From the NCBI RefSeq assembly GCF_029962835.1, contig NC_080577.1, forward strand, positions 24,038,501-24,102,500: a DNA stretch of 64,000 nt, in the 5' to 3' direction. A model generated the notes under the pieces. It had not been told where the DNA came from and made no database searches. It saw only the letters and a list, made by a program, of their open reading frames with translations. This stretch comes from Magnolia sinica. Taxonomy: Eukaryota; Streptophyta; Magnoliopsida; Magnoliales; Magnoliaceae. The stretch's first letter is position 1; each line of letters begins with the position of its first letter. Shown here piece by piece: positions 20,630 through 34,615 of this stretch. Position numbers and translations under genes: made by a program.

Positions 20630-21035
20630 ACATCCACTCTGTCTATCATTTGCGCCCGCTCATTTAAGTGAGCCCAAAAATGAGGCCGGTCCAAAACTCG
20701 AGTGGGTTACACCACAGTGAAAAGGAGGGATGGTGGACGCCTACCATTGAAAACCTTCGTGGGGCCCACTAAAGTCTTGAATCAGGCTGATATTGTGTTT
20801 TCACCTTCATCCTGTCCAAGCTGACCTTATGAACGGGTTGGATGGAATATAAAAATCACAGTGGACCCCAGGAGGGTTTCAATGGTAGGCATCTCATACT
20901 CATTGTTCCCTCTCTTATGGCCCACTAGGATGTTGGATCTGACTGATTTTTGGGACCACATCCGAACATGAGCTGGCGAAAATGATGGGCGGGGTGGATT
21001 TCACACAAATATCATAGTGGGCCCACAGAGGCTTT
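20630..21035. mobile_element. Mutator-like MITE within copy B
   Basis: It carries the family landmarks TGTCTATCATTTGCGCCCGC, CACCACAGTGAAAAGG, GGTGGACGCCTACCATTGAA and a right end with GGGTGGATTTCACACAAATATCATAGTGGGCCC. It is the intact counterpart of 15668-15834 plus 16402-16490 in copy A, so the insertion predates the duplication. Confidence 0.6.
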
Positions 21036-21224
21036 TGTTACACGACCTCCTTATAAGGGGGATTTGAGTACATAAAATAAGGGATACTTGAGTTGTCTAT
21101 ATAAGAGGAATTCGGAAAGAAAAATGGTATGTGATATATACCTCATAATTTTAGAAAAACATTATATGAAATATCTCGAACAAGAAAGCTAGGGCAATTT
21201 CTTTCATTGTAAGGTATGTTTCCT

Positions 21225-21274
<50 letters not shown>

Positions 21275-21771
21275 CACCTCAGTGCAATGTATATATATAT
21301 GGAGATCACCATCTTTTCATCTAATGGGCCCTACTAAGAATGACCCATATATGGAAGCCATGCTGGTTGTTCCATCATAGCCGTTGATTCAATTTTTGTT
21401 TTTTCCTCTAGAATATAGACCATTGAGCACCATGTTGTTTTTATTTTTGTTTTCCTATCATTTAATGAGTTTCTTCACTTAACATCTTCTATTATGGAGA
21501 GTCTAGGGGTTGAAATGCTTGTCCCATGAGGCCCATCAAAGCGGTGGTTGGATCATTAGAACAATTTGGATGTGCCATGGATCATGACACAATCTTGATC
21601 GTTGGTTTGTGGAGTTGAATGTGAACCATTGAGAAGTTCTTTCCAGTGGTCCACCTTCAACTTACAACCATCAACCATCCAACAGTTAGTACACAGATCA
21701 TCTCTCGATGTGGGCCCCAATGTTCATACATGTTTAAATTTTAATTATTTTAATCGAAATTTTCAGCAAAA

Positions 21772-22869
21772 ATGTGTCACCGGAAAGCCGCAACAAAGTT
21801 CATCCAAGACCCGAAATCACGCAACGTGATGTTCAACAAAAGAAAACAAGGGCTGAAGAAGAAGGCATACGAATTCTCGACACTTTGTGGGGTCGATACA
21901 TGTATGATCTGCTTCAAGAAAAACGACGGGGATGGACCGTCCAAGCCGCTGCAATGGCCTGACAAAGAGTCTGAAGTTGAACGTATCATCAAGCGGTATA
22001 AAAGAGTCAGTGATGAAGAGAAAGGGAAGCGGAAGGTTGATCTCTCGAGCTACTTGGAGAACAAGAAGAAAAAGATGGAAGAAGAGCTTGTTCGCCTGCA
22101 CCGGGGGAATGGGAAAATGACAATGTACCCTTGGTGGGACGATCAGCTGGACAACTGGCCTGAAGAGTCACTGAGGGAGCTTGCAAACCAGCTCGATGCG
22201 AAAATGGAGGATGTGAGAAAGAGAATTGCATTGCTTAAGGATAACCAACGCTTTCTACAACTAACTGAAGAGGTTGAAGTTTCAAAGCGCAGTGTTCAAC
22301 TCCAACCACTTCCTATATCCTCTATAAAACTTCCTGATCACGATTATTCGGCGCCGGAATTTCTTCAGAATCAAGCAGTTTTTGAGTCCAGTTTCATTCC
22401 AAACATGTTGAGTGGTGGAAAATTCAACTACAATGCACACGATTTTCTTCATAATCCAGCAGCTTTTGAGTCCAATTTCATGCTGAACAAATCGAGTGAT
22501 AGGGAATTAAACTATGATGCCGACAAATTTCTTCATAATCCAACAGTTCTTAATTCCAGTTTCATGCCAAACGCGTCCAGTGGTGGAAAATTCAACTGTG
22601 GCGCCGACAGCCTACCTTCACTACCATTTACCAATCTGGGTGTTAGGATGCTACCATTTATAAATCCAGGATTTGGGATGCTGCAAAATAACAATGAGGT
22701 TGTTGCATACAATGCATTTCATCAGGAAGGGTGTTTTCATGGGCCCCAGCATTTCGGACCAACGAATCCGCTGCTTTATCAGACAATGTTGATGCATCCC
22801 CAGACAGATCGTCTGTATCATGGGTTCTCTGATTTCCATGAACTTGATGTTCGGCCCACGAATGATTAG
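21772..22869 (+). CDS. Type I (M-gamma, AGL80-like) MADS-box transcription factor, copy B
   Basis: One open frame of 365 codons, a tandem paralogue of the gene at 16545. The MADS domain spans residues 1-60 (FIQDPKSRNVMFNKR, GLKKKAYEFSTLCGVDTCMI, then WPDKESEVERIIKRYKR). The coiled-coil-like region carries LANQLDAKMEDVRKRIALLK, identical in both copies. The C-terminal part holds about four FL(H/Q)N-headed units rather than seven, and the C-terminus is longer, ending in HELDVRPTND. The start ATG lies 5 bases after a TTTTCAG acceptor, as in copy A. Substitutions are spread along the protein while the frame stays open, so both copies are probably functional. DNA binding and reproductive expression are inferred from the family. 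Confidence 0.92.
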   Translation: MCHRKAATKFIQDPKSRNVMFNKRKQGLKKKAYEFSTLCGVDTCMICFKKNDGDGPSKPLQWPDKESEVERIIKRYKRVSDEEKGKRKVDLSSYLENKKKKMEEELVRLHRGNGKMTMYPWWDDQLDNWPEESLRELANQLDAKMEDVRKRIALLKDNQRFLQLTEEVEVSKRSVQLQPLPISSIKLPDHDYSAPEFLQNQAVFESSFIPNMLSGGKFNYNAHDFLHNPAAFESNFMLNKSSDRELNYDADKFLHNPTVLNSSFMPNASSGGKFNCGADSLPSLPFTNLGVRMLPFINPGFGMLQNNNEVVAYNAFHQEGCFHGPQHFGPTNPLLYQTMLMHPQTDRLYHGFSDFHELDVRPTND

Positions 22870-23610
22870 CTGTGAAACATGGTGGTTTTGGATTATTCAA
22901 GAAAACATTGTTATTAGAGTAGGATATATACAGGCGTCTGTTTGGCGCGTTTCATAGCAAAATGTTATGGATAGCATTTCCTGGATATGGTTATTTTATG
23001 ATCATTATTATTTTTCTAATGACCATAGATTTATGATGTTTGGCAGTAACACTGTATTCGTATAAGCCCTTGTGGATATCGTTATCAATTGTTTGGGTGA
23101 CACATTAACATGTCATAGATTTCTTCTTCTTCTTTTTTAGGGGGAGGGGGGGTGTCATAGACTAATCATGCCACATACTCCAACATTGTATGCTTATATA
23201 AGATCTGATTTATGTGTCAACTGTAGCTTCATTCTCTGTTGGTACAGTGATTTGGACGGTCTGGATAGCTGTGCAACTGTCATGTGTACGGTTGAAATCT
23301 TGTTGCTGGCCATCCTAAGTTGAGTCCATGATTTGGATGGGCTGGATTGTCGTACAACTATGCCATGTGTATGGTTGGAACTAACTGGCCCACCATTGAT
23401 TTGGACGGTCTGGATTGCCACTATGCCATGTGAGTAGTTGAAATAAAGTGGCCCACCCCACAGTCCAGTGAACAATTTGGATGGCTTGAAAAGGCAGACA
23501 ATGTAGAATTGAAACCAAGTGGCCTACCATTCCACAGTTGAGTAATTGATTGGTCTGCACTGATATACAACTATGCCATCTGTAAGGTTGGAAGCAAGTG
23601 GGCCAATAGG
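22870..23610 (+). other. 3' region of MADS copy B
   Basis: It shares with copy A a conserved AT-rich stretch and degenerate GATTTGGACGGTCTGGAT repeats at about 23245-23490. No gene beyond the MADS frame. Confidence 0.6.
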
Positions 23611-23714
23611 ATGCAAAAACATTAATAACAAATGTTCAGTCGTAACAATTTTTTAATTCCTTAATACTAGCGATTCATTTCAGTGCCTTTTCTTCCCCCT
23701 TTAGTTTAAGTGGT

Positions 23715-23846
23715 TTGGGATAAGGATTAGATGATAATGATGACTGTTCATTCATTTTCAGTCCACAAACAAGGCCTCTTTTGGGATAAGGATTAGATGA
23801 TAATGATGACTGTTCATTCATTTTCAGTCCACAAACAAGGCCTCTT
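23715..23846. repeat. Perfect 66-bp tandem duplication
   Basis: Units at 23715-23780 and 23781-23846 appear identical and begin TTGGGATAAGGATTAGATGA. The unit start resembles the RTE LINE 3' tail (GTTGGGATAAGGCTT...GATGATG), so an old RTE end may have been duplicated here. Confidence 0.85.
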
Positions 23847-25049
23847 TTCCTAAGTAAAATGACATTTTTAGTTCTTTAGAAAGTAGTTTTTGAGTGGTAA
23901 TTTGTTGATTTTATTGAAAAATGTTTTTATTTTCAAAGGAGACTTAAATTCTTTTGTCGATTTCTTTTCTCCACTCCATTCTCTCCTTTTTCCATGTGAT
24001 GTTCATTTGTGGAAGGGATGGGCCATCATATGTTAGCCGCACATGATTGAGCGGACCTTGTTTAGCATTATCAATATGGACCGTCCATTCTCTAAAGTAT
24101 TAGATGAATACTTGGGATCAACAAATCAGAGTAGGTTTAGGGAGGAATGGGCCATCAAAGGTGGGTCAATGATGAAAATTTACTGGTGCAATCAATATGC
24201 TGACCAACAAGTGATTCTTAAGAAAGCTGGGCAATCAAAGGAGGGCCGCATATGATGACTATCCAAATGAATGCTCCAACCTTTCTAGGCGTTTTGCGCA
24301 GTGTATTAGAAGGGATTAGGTGGGATAGAATTGCATTTGGTCCCCTGCAATTCCATCCAACATTTGGAGAGGATGGGAAAGGATTAGGCGGGATGGAATT
24401 GCATTTAGGGCCCATTTGGACGGGAGTATTAGAGTGTATTCGGTCGTAGTAGGTTGGATATGAGCGTCATATCCAACAGAGTACGGGCGTCTGCCTGTTT
24501 GGACAGGAGAGAGATGAGCAGGGCGGCGTCGCCTGCTAGATTGACTGCTGGATTGCATTTCAGCACCGGATACAAACCTCTCTCTCTCTCTCTCTCACTA
24601 GATTTCCCTCGGATACACTCCTCCCTCTCTGGATTTGCCTCGAGCCCATCCCAGTCCTTCGTACAAACTGAGGGATGGGATTGAAGGTCACTGGATATGG
24701 CGGGAGCGGTGGCGGGAAGGATCATTTCCCCAAAATAATCGTCTTATAAATCTCAAGTATTTTCGTCGACGGTGGCCATCACAGCCATCACCATTGCTAC
24801 GCGCAGGTACGTCTTCTTCCTCCTATGGCCTGATACGGTGGCATACAGTTGGGAATCTGTCATGCATGTCATCCCACCAATCTGTGAGAAGGTCATTGGT
24901 TTCTATGCAATCTGATGTTTTTATGGATTGTGCAATCCAGAAATCGGGGGTTTCGGGTTTTTAGAGTGTGATGGCTTAATCTGAGATGGAATAGAGAATC
25001 CAAGAGGATTGTTTGTTCTTCAATCCTTCCGTATTCAATTGATTACTTC
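23847..25049. other. Intergenic with MITE fragments; possible 5' UTR
   Basis: Contains a Tourist-like terminus, TTA followed by GGGCCCATTTGGAC at about 24405, and related GAATTGCATTTGGTCCC pieces. A (CT)n tract at about 24580-24597 and GC-richer sequence up to 24960 resemble a plant 5' UTR, but no coding exon is supported. The solo LTR follows directly. Confidence 0.4.
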
Positions 25050-25734
25050 TGTAAGACCCGTATCCTAAATCGTACTGTTCCGTCGAATCCCGCGATCCTT
25101 CCCGTTGAATCCAACAACCTGCGACCGATAATCGACATTTACGTACGACCCTAAGTCGTATCCTGTAGAATTGAGTCGGCTTAATCCAAGACTTGTACTA
25201 TTGCGACCGCACCGTCGTCGCAGTTCTGACGCTACTTCTTGCGCACCGATCCGATACCTTGGCCGAGAGATGTGGGACGTCGTTTATTTCGAAGAAAACA
25301 CCGCGCGTTTGCAATCCCAAGAGAATCTCTATAACATGTCCCATCAATCAATCAATCAATCACTTTATGTCAAGTACAAGAGCAACCCATGCTTTCTTTC
25401 TACATAAGTCAAGCAAACCCCAAAGTCAACCAATCTCTCACCTCACCCATCACTCACCTCACATCCATCACCCATCACTCTCTCTCCTTACATCCCATTC
25501 TCTCTCTTTCTCTACACCATTTTCCAAGCAACAAATGAGAGAGTGTGTGGACGTCCATGGTTTTTAAAGTGAGTTTGTGTGGCCCACTTCCTCTTCCAAA
25601 ATCTTTCATCCTAGCCATTCATTTCTCATCTTCCACCATCAAAGTGAGACATAAGGAGACTAGCGTTCCAACGGACCAAGAAGATCGAACGGTGGGTGCT
25701 TATTAGGCTAGATTTTTCATATTTTGATGATGGG

Positions 25735-27350
25735 CCAAGTGAGGCCTACCGATTGATGGTATGGATCTCACTTTGGACCCTTGATGTGGCCGATGGACCA
25801 CCTTGATCCTCATGTTCATTCCATGATGGGGCCATTTTTCATGGACCCCATCATGATATTTATTTTCCTTACATAAAAAGAGGTCATCTAGACCGTCCAT
25901 TTTGGGTGGAGAAGGAATCTCCACCGTTAATCTTTGATTTGGTGGGCCCACATGTATTGGGACCCACTTGATGTATGATTGAATGCAAGGGAGGGCTCAT
26001 AGTAGCGGAGCCCTCCATCAAACGTGTCCCCCTTCTCTCTTTCTCTCTCTCCCTTTTTTATTTTTATTTTTATATATTGTTATTGTGTGTGATGGAGTGG
26101 CTGTGTGACCCACTCGGATGGACCCCACCTCGATGTATGCATTACCCACACCATCCAACCATTGGTGGCCCACCTAGGCAGCATGCCTGTAGGTGGGACC
26201 CACCTGAAATATGTGTTATATCCAGACCGTCCAGCGTCCAGGGACGCTGGACGTTGCTACAAGGTGAAGGGTGAAGTGTGCACTGACTGTCCAATGCACT
26301 GACGGTAAAAACAAAAAGAAAATGTTTATACATTTTCAAGGTTTTGGGGTGGACCCTTATGCAGATCCCACCTTGATGTATAAATTCAATCTACGCCATC
26401 TATCCTTTTTCCCAGACCATTTTAGGCGTTGAGCCGAAAAATAGGGTCAATCCAATTTTCTGGCGGGCCATGCCTTTGAAAACAGTGATTTTCACCATTT
26501 AAATTCACCTTAATTTTTCTACACGCCGAAAGACGCCCAATATTGGGCTTGATGGATGAGTTATGGACTGCAGATTCCATTGGTCGGGGTGGATTCACCT
26601 GATGCGGGCCCCACGTATGAAATACCGCAAAAAAAAAGAGATTTCAAAGTAAAATAATAATAAAATACATGCAGCAGTTGACGCTGCTGCTGTCAGAGGC
26701 GCAGGCAGCCCCTGCTGTGCTGGTGGGCGGATGAGCAGGGACCCACGGTCCCAGCCGTGGGCCCCACCATGATGTGTGTTTATGATCCACACCGTCCATT
26801 TTGTGGGCCCCTTAGGGCCGAGGGCCATCCGCAAAAATCAGCCATATACATGTCTCAGGTGGCCCACATCATAGGAAACAACGGTGAATGAATGTTTGCC
26901 ATTGAAACACTTTTTGGGTTCACAGAAGCTTTGGATCAAGATGAATTCCTTTTCATCCAGGTTCGTGTGACCTTACCAACGGGTTGGATTGCAAATAAGC
27001 ATTATGGTGGGCCACACGTGGGACCCACAGTGATGTATGTGTTTCATTCACACCATCCATTGACCGTGGACGGTGGAACCCACCATGATTTATGTGTTCT
27101 ATCCGCACCGTCCACACTGAACGGTGGGACCCACCCCACGTGTGGGACTGCAGTGTGTGTGTGCGTGCGTGCGTGTGTGTGTGTGTGTGTTTATATTATA
27201 TTATATTATATTATATTGTATATATTATATATATTATATTATATATAATATATACATGATGGTGGGCCTTCATGTGGACCCCCACCATGATGCATGTGTT
27301 GCATCCAATCTGTTCAACCATTTTGAAAGCTTGTTTTAGGGCTTGAGGCT
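25735..27350. repeat. Cluster of MITE fragments inside the LTR
   Basis: At least five blocks carry the CACCATGATGTATG / CACACCGTCCATCC motif pair: near 25810-25980, 26110-26230, 26350-26620, 26755-27060 and 27255-27320. Adjacent blocks are partly in tandem (27005-27130 repeats GGGACCCAC...CATCCATTGACC-like units). They are fragments of the same family as the elements at 14.8 and 19.2 kb. Confidence 0.65.
27153..27256. repeat. (GT)n and AT-rich microsatellite
   Basis: A GTGTGCGT-type run at about 27153-27190 continues into TATTATATTATAT repeats up to 27256. Confidence 0.9.
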
Positions 27351-27378
27351 AAAAAATAAGACAGATCTATAGTTCAAG

Positions 27379-27860
27379 TGGACCCCACCTTGGTATATGT
27401 ATGAGGCCCATTTTGATTTATTTGTGGCCATCCATTGAGGCCCACCTTGGTATATATATAAGGCCCAAGTGATTAGGCCCATCTTGTCATATTTATGGCC
27501 CTTTGTTGAGGCCCACCGTGATGTGTATGAGGCCCGTTGTTGAGGCCCACCTTGACATATATGATGACAATATGATGAGGCCCATTTGATGTATTCGAGG
27601 CCCAAATGTGTGGCTCATTTGATGCATATAAAGGCCCATGTGTAGGGCCCACTTATTGCGTATTTATGGCCCATTTAGGAGGCCCATTGTGATGTATTCA
27701 AGGCCCATGGGTTATGGCCCATTGCAATGTACACAAGGCCCATTGGTGCAGCCCACTTGATCAATATAAGGCCCATGATATGAGGCCCATTTGATGTATC
27801 TAAGGCCCATGGGTCGAGGCCCAACGGGATGTCCTTAGGGTCCATTGCAATGTGTAATTT
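27379..27860. repeat. Degenerate GGCCCA minisatellite
   Basis: About 13-14 units of 30-36 bp, each with two GGCCCA cores (GAGGCCCAYYTTGATGTATR...AAGGCCCATG). Units differ by several bases and some indels. The minus-strand open frames across this stretch, rich in KWAS/QWAS words, are products of the repeat, not genes. It lies within the solo LTR. Confidence 0.85.
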
Positions 27861-29704
27861 CTCCATGGTTTATGTAATGATGTTTTATGGCGGGCCATGC
27901 CTTGGGAGCAATGTTGGTTTGACGTCCACATTGTAAGAATAATGTTGGTTAAATGTCCGCATTATAACTCTCCCTAGGGCCCATCGATAGGCTCATACTT
28001 GTTGTGTGTGGGCCATCAAGGCCCATCTTCGTTGTGAGGATAGTTCGTTACTTTATAACATGCTTAGTATAACTCCATGATTCATGCCCATACGCATCAT
28101 CTGTATGTCTGATATGAGGAATGTTTGATCATAGCATACGCCATTGGGCAGACTATTTACGGGGCTCCTTATGAGACGGAGTGCCCACATTATCGCGCCG
28201 TATGCGCAGGATTGCTGCATGACTGGATAGTGTGACTCATGCATCTCGCATATATGTGACTTGATCATTGTATGCCCTAGCGACATCAGAGTCGTGGCCT
28301 CCACAGGCACATCGTGGATGGCTAAATGGGACACCGAAAATACTTGGTTCTATTACTGTGGGCACTTAGGATGTCCTTGGGTAAAAGTCTCAGAATCTCC
28401 AAGGCCAGGAGGTGCCCCAACGTCGAGACAGAGTAGAACATGAGCGCCGGAGTGCCGAATACCAGTAGGCCGCGTCTCCCACTGTGTCATGATCGGTTGG
28501 GAGGGGGTGTGGCCTTATCCACCCGAGTGAGGGGGCTATAAGCTAGGCTGAGTATGATCAGCTCGTAAATGGGTCCGCTATCGACGAGCCGGGTAGGTAT
28601 TGACAGACTACTGGTCAGGCGGATGTGAGGTCTATTCTGCTCGCTGGGCTGTGCAGCTAGAGAGGAGGCAGTCGGTGTTGAGTGTAATAGACCTCGGTGA
28701 TTTTCCCAGAGAGCAACCGTACTGATATGTGGACTTATTGAGCAGGAATTGCATATCCATTCATTTATTCATTCACTATCCACTCGGGCTGGTGGTGCGT
28801 AACTATTTATTACATGTACCATCGCATGATCAGGATTTCGGTTGGGCGCACGACTAACCTGAGATCGGGAGTTTACCACATTGAGTCTGACTATCCAAAT
28901 TTAAGTATGGGACTGGTTTGGATAGAAGTCCCCTGTGGTGGACCCCATAGCTTGCGATACTACGTACTATCATCCCGACTTCACATTCCAGCATGGTCAT
29001 TGCATTCGCACTGCATATTACATTGCATCCACAATACTTAGCATTTTGGGTTATTATGTTTTTACACTTACGTGGCCTAAACGGACTTAGCAGGATTTGC
29101 ATATTGCATTGCATCATCGACATCTGATATTTGGCTTCTACATTTGCATAGCCGATCCGCATTGCGTATTCTGTTATTGTATGATTCATGGACCTACCAG
29201 TATATTTTCGCTTACTCTGATATCGTATGATTCCTGATCTTGTCAGTATTTCTGTTTATCCCGATGATGTATGACTTATGGGCTTTATTGTATACTTAGC
29301 ACTTACCTTACACACACTTTTACCACCCTCTAAGCTTTCCATAAAGCTTATGCATGATAGATGCGTGCAGGTAACGTTAGGTTGCAGCAGCGTTGAGCTT
29401 GGAGCGTGCAGCTGTCTTATGGAGCTTTGATATATGTATTTTCCTTTCAGCATTATATTCAATTGATTATATTAGTGGATATGTGATGATGATGTTGCCT
29501 TTATGAATTGGGTATACTCGTGGTTTTGCTCCATTACAAAAAAAATAAAAAATTCTTTCTGAAAATCCTCCTTGTAGGATCCAAGGATTGGAATCTAGTG
29601 CGTGCTGCGCTGAGAGCCGAGAATGGGGTACTACGGAGGCTGTCGGCACCGGATTCGGCGATCGAAAATTTTGTGAGCCCGGTTTCCAAGTTTGGGGCGT
29701 GACA

Positions 29705-30175
29705 GCTTCCATTTTCAAAAACCTTTTTGCTTATGTTTTCTGGATATTGGGGGTTTTATGAAATCAGATTTTTTTTCGATGTTGTCTCCTCCAGATAACC
29801 CCCATGCAAGCAAATTGTGGCCATTGTGGCTTATTCTGATTTGGATTTTCTTAAATTGGATAACTGATTCTTCTTCAAACAGTCTGTATTCAGTCCTATT
29901 GTTGATTTTCGGAAACCATTTTGATCATAGTATCTGGAAATTGGGGGTTTGGTGAAATCTTACTACTCTTCAATCTCACTCCAGATAACCCCCAATTTTT
30001 AGATTTTGGGCATTTTCGCGAAATCTGACATGGATTTCCGCATCCAAAAAGACTGATTCTGCTTGAAACAATCTGTATTAAACTGATGGATTTCAATTTT
30101 CGAAACATGTTTGCTCATGGTTTCTGGATATTGGGGGTTTTGTGAAATCTTAATTCTACTGTTGAGAGGGTTCTC
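29705..30175. repeat. Three tandem units of about 190 bp
   Basis: Units start near 29705, 29903 and 30085. Each has TTTTC(A/G)(A/G)AAACC or a close variant, then (A/G)TTTCTGGATATTGGGGGTTT-type sequence and (T/G)TGAAATC. The first two also have CTCCAGATAACCCCCA. A related GGGGGTTTCGGGTTTTTAGAG lies left of the LTR at about 24945, so the LTR may have landed within or beside this array. Confidence 0.7.
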
Positions 30176-31856
<1,681 letters not shown>

Positions 31857-34540
31857 TTAGGGCCTGTTTGCACAGGAGAAATCTTTTCATTGTGTACAAG
31901 CAGGGCCCATGGTTCAATTATCTACACTGTTAATATGGCAGCCATTAGCGAGGATGACCCATGCACCAAGTCTCCAGAATGAAAGATTCCAGACCATTGT
32001 AGTTGAAAATGAAGCACTCCTATGTTTTCCTCTCTTGACCGTTTCCGTTTATTTGTTGACCACTATTGAATCGTTACCAATTTTTACCAATTTTCCAATC
32101 TGGAGGATTATTTAGTGCTTGGGCCATCCACAATGGAGGCCATCGTATCAACTATTCAATCACTGAATCATGGGGACCACTTCCCCCTACTTTTACAAGC
32201 TATGTAGTTAGAAATCCTGGGTTTTTTTGTTAAGCACTCAACTTAACTCTCTTTATACGGTCTTAGAATGATATTTCTAGACCATATGTATGAAACACTG
32301 GTATGCTTTTCTGTTTGAGGAGAAAATGCTATATTTTTGAGTTCTCGAATGTGGGCTCATTCTTTAGTGGTTCTTTTCAACCCTAGTGGCAACACTCCCC
32401 TAAAGTCCACATTTATTAAGTATGTTTCACATTCCTCTCTTTGTTTTATCTGTTTCCTGCTGCAATCCTCATACTCTACGTTTGGTGTATTGAGAAGTTT
32501 TAGTAATCAAGAGTTCTTATATTCTGTTGTTAGAGGAATTCTACAATAAGTCTGAATCTCTTTCCCTACAGAATTCATCATGAAGTTCATTTTTTCATAT
32601 TGATTTCTGCCAGGATGAAAGCTTTTATCCATGCTGTTATCCATGTTGTACACGATGATGTTATCCATGTTGTTATCCATGTTGTTATCCTTGCGGTTAT
32701 CTATGCTGTTATGAATGGAGTTATCCTGTAATTTGCTACACCGTTATACTGTGTATCATCAAAAGCCTGATTAGAATGGCCCATTGAACTGCTTTAATCT
32801 TGTGTCCATGCTATGAATGGAATTGTTGTTGTACATGTTGCTCATGTCCAAGGAATGGTTGTGTTGTTATATAATCTTCAGTTGCCGAGAGACTGCTATT
32901 GCAGCTGTGCACTTTTCATCCACTTGATAAGGTATTGTTGTTGTATAATATGTTCATCATATATTTACATCCATTGTTATCGGTATCGCTAATATGTGAA
33001 TACAGATAATGTCGGAGATATTTCAAAAATATCGGAGATCATTCGAACTGGAATGTTCGTTATGGGATAGTAGGCATTGCTGTTGTTGACAGTTTTCTAT
33101 GCATGCCATTAATGGTTGCTCTACACTCAGCTAGGACTCACAGATAAGCATTATAGCTTTTCTTTCGTGGGTAAGTGGAACTTGATGCGTTTTCTTTTTC
33201 CTAAGTTGTGTGTGCGCGCTACTGAACTTCATATTACTTATTTATATTGCTCTGTATAACTACTTATCTTGCTCATCATATATTTACATCCATAATTTGA
33301 TCCACACCTATCAGCCTTTTTAAAGTCCATTTGATGGTAATGGAACTGTAATTTGGAGCTCAACAAGCCACATGACTGCTAAGGAAGGAAATTTGAATCT
33401 AGTTATTCCCAATTCATTGGAGTGATTATTGAAATTCAATGTGATAGTCTATCCAAACACACCCGTCTAATTGAAAATTCATCATTGCAATTTGGACTCG
33501 ATTTTGAGCTACTCATTATATCCATGATCTAATCCAAACCTATCAGCATGGGTTTTTCTTTGCTTTGGGGTGTAAGTCCATCAATGGTCCTATCTCAATT
33601 AACGGCCAACAGTTCATTGTGGACAACATTGTTCATTGCCTGTCTGAAAGATATAATTGTGCCCTGCATTGTTTCTTATAAGGCCCTGCATTGTTGTGGA
33701 CAATGGAATACTCTGCGTGCTGCTGTCAATTTGGTCATTTGTTTTGAAATGAAGACAATTTTCATAATTTTGCTGCATCTGTCATGAATCTATATGGGGC
33801 TGAACAAGTGGATAAGTACTTTTTGAATATGATCATTTCAATTACTAAGACATGCCAATCAGATACCTGGGTTTATCTATGAACATTTTCATTAGTAGAT
33901 TCCCAGAGTGCTATAAATCCTCATGTTTGCTGTTGTTTCTTATCAAGCTTATTTGTGGACCAAATGATAGGTATTTACTTATACAGTGGGGACACTATTC
34001 AAAGCTTCTATCAGGTAGAAACACTATAGATTGATCTTATACTGCATTCTCTATTTCTTTTGACAGCTCCTGATGACATATCTAATTAGACCATCTTTGT
34101 TGTATATAAAATATAACCTTCACCAGATGAGTACAATAAAACATCTCTGACCACAAAAGTAACCCTTGCCTGATGATTCACGCGCTGGCTTCCATTTCTC
34201 ATTGTTTAAGTTTTTCATCATACAAGTCCCCCTATTGGGAAAATAAAATGAATGGTTTAATACACCTCAGGAATCCCGCTTCTATGTACTTATATATGAG
34301 TTCTGCCTTTAGCTTACTTTCAAAAAAGAGATGAACATTGTATATCAGTTAGCTATCTTCCTCTTTATTTGCCTCTTCAGTAGAAGATAAGAGGGTAAAA
34401 AACAACATTCATATATAATTCCATATTGATCTTTTAGTGAAGAGAAAGATGTGATCTTTGGGAAGGGTTGAGGCCTCCCATGGAGGTCTAAGTAGTCATA
34501 TACTATATATAAATATATAGATACCTTCGTCCAACATTTA
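31857..34540. other. Sequence upstream of Harbinger genes, no gene seen
   Basis: Starts with TTA followed by GGGCCTGTTTGCACAG, a possible Tourist/Harbinger end. Contains a short 15-bp tandem repeat (GTTATCCATGTT) at about 32634-32725 and a GTATCG/AATATCGG-rich stretch at 32970-33060 that resembles hAT-type internal sequence. No gene is supported. Confidence 0.4.
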
Positions 34541-34615
34541 TATTTGTATCCACTGTTGTTTGCAATGTATATTTATGAGAAATCCACACATGAGAGTATA
34601 AGTTATCAGTTGACG

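Larger units (their letters stand above)
20508..23600 (+). repeat. Duplicated MADS segment, copy B
   Basis: Homologous to 15537-18650. It includes a MITE copy at about 20630-21035, intact here but split by the TA-flanked insert in copy A, then the second MADS coding region and the shared 3' repeats. A (CT)n tract at about 21232-21270 and sequence up to about 21750 appear specific to copy B. Confidence 0.82.
25045..29709 (+). mobile_element. Solo LTR, 4655 bp, probably Ty3/gypsy
   Basis: The block starts TGTAAGACCC at 25050 and ends GGGGCGTGACA at 29704, the terminal form (TGT...ACA) of long plant gypsy LTRs such as Tekay/Del. Five-base flanks ACTTC (25045-25049) and GCTTC (29705-29709) match at four of five, as expected of a target duplication. 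No gag, pol or second LTR lies nearby, so it is a solo LTR left by recombination. Inside are MITE-like GGGCCCACC fragments (25.7-27.3 kb), GT and AT microsatellites, and a minisatellite. The length is near the upper limit for LTRs. Alternatively, a shorter LTR gained nested insertions at 25.7-27.9 kb. Confidence 0.72.

Noticed and set aside
25171..25567. Open frames of 78 and 124 codons near the left end of the LTR
   Set aside because: Low-complexity His/Ser-rich translation within LTR sequence; no domain.
27336..27866. Minus-strand frames of 89 and 63 codons rich in WAS/GGP repeats
   Set aside because: They are products of the GGCCCA minisatellite.
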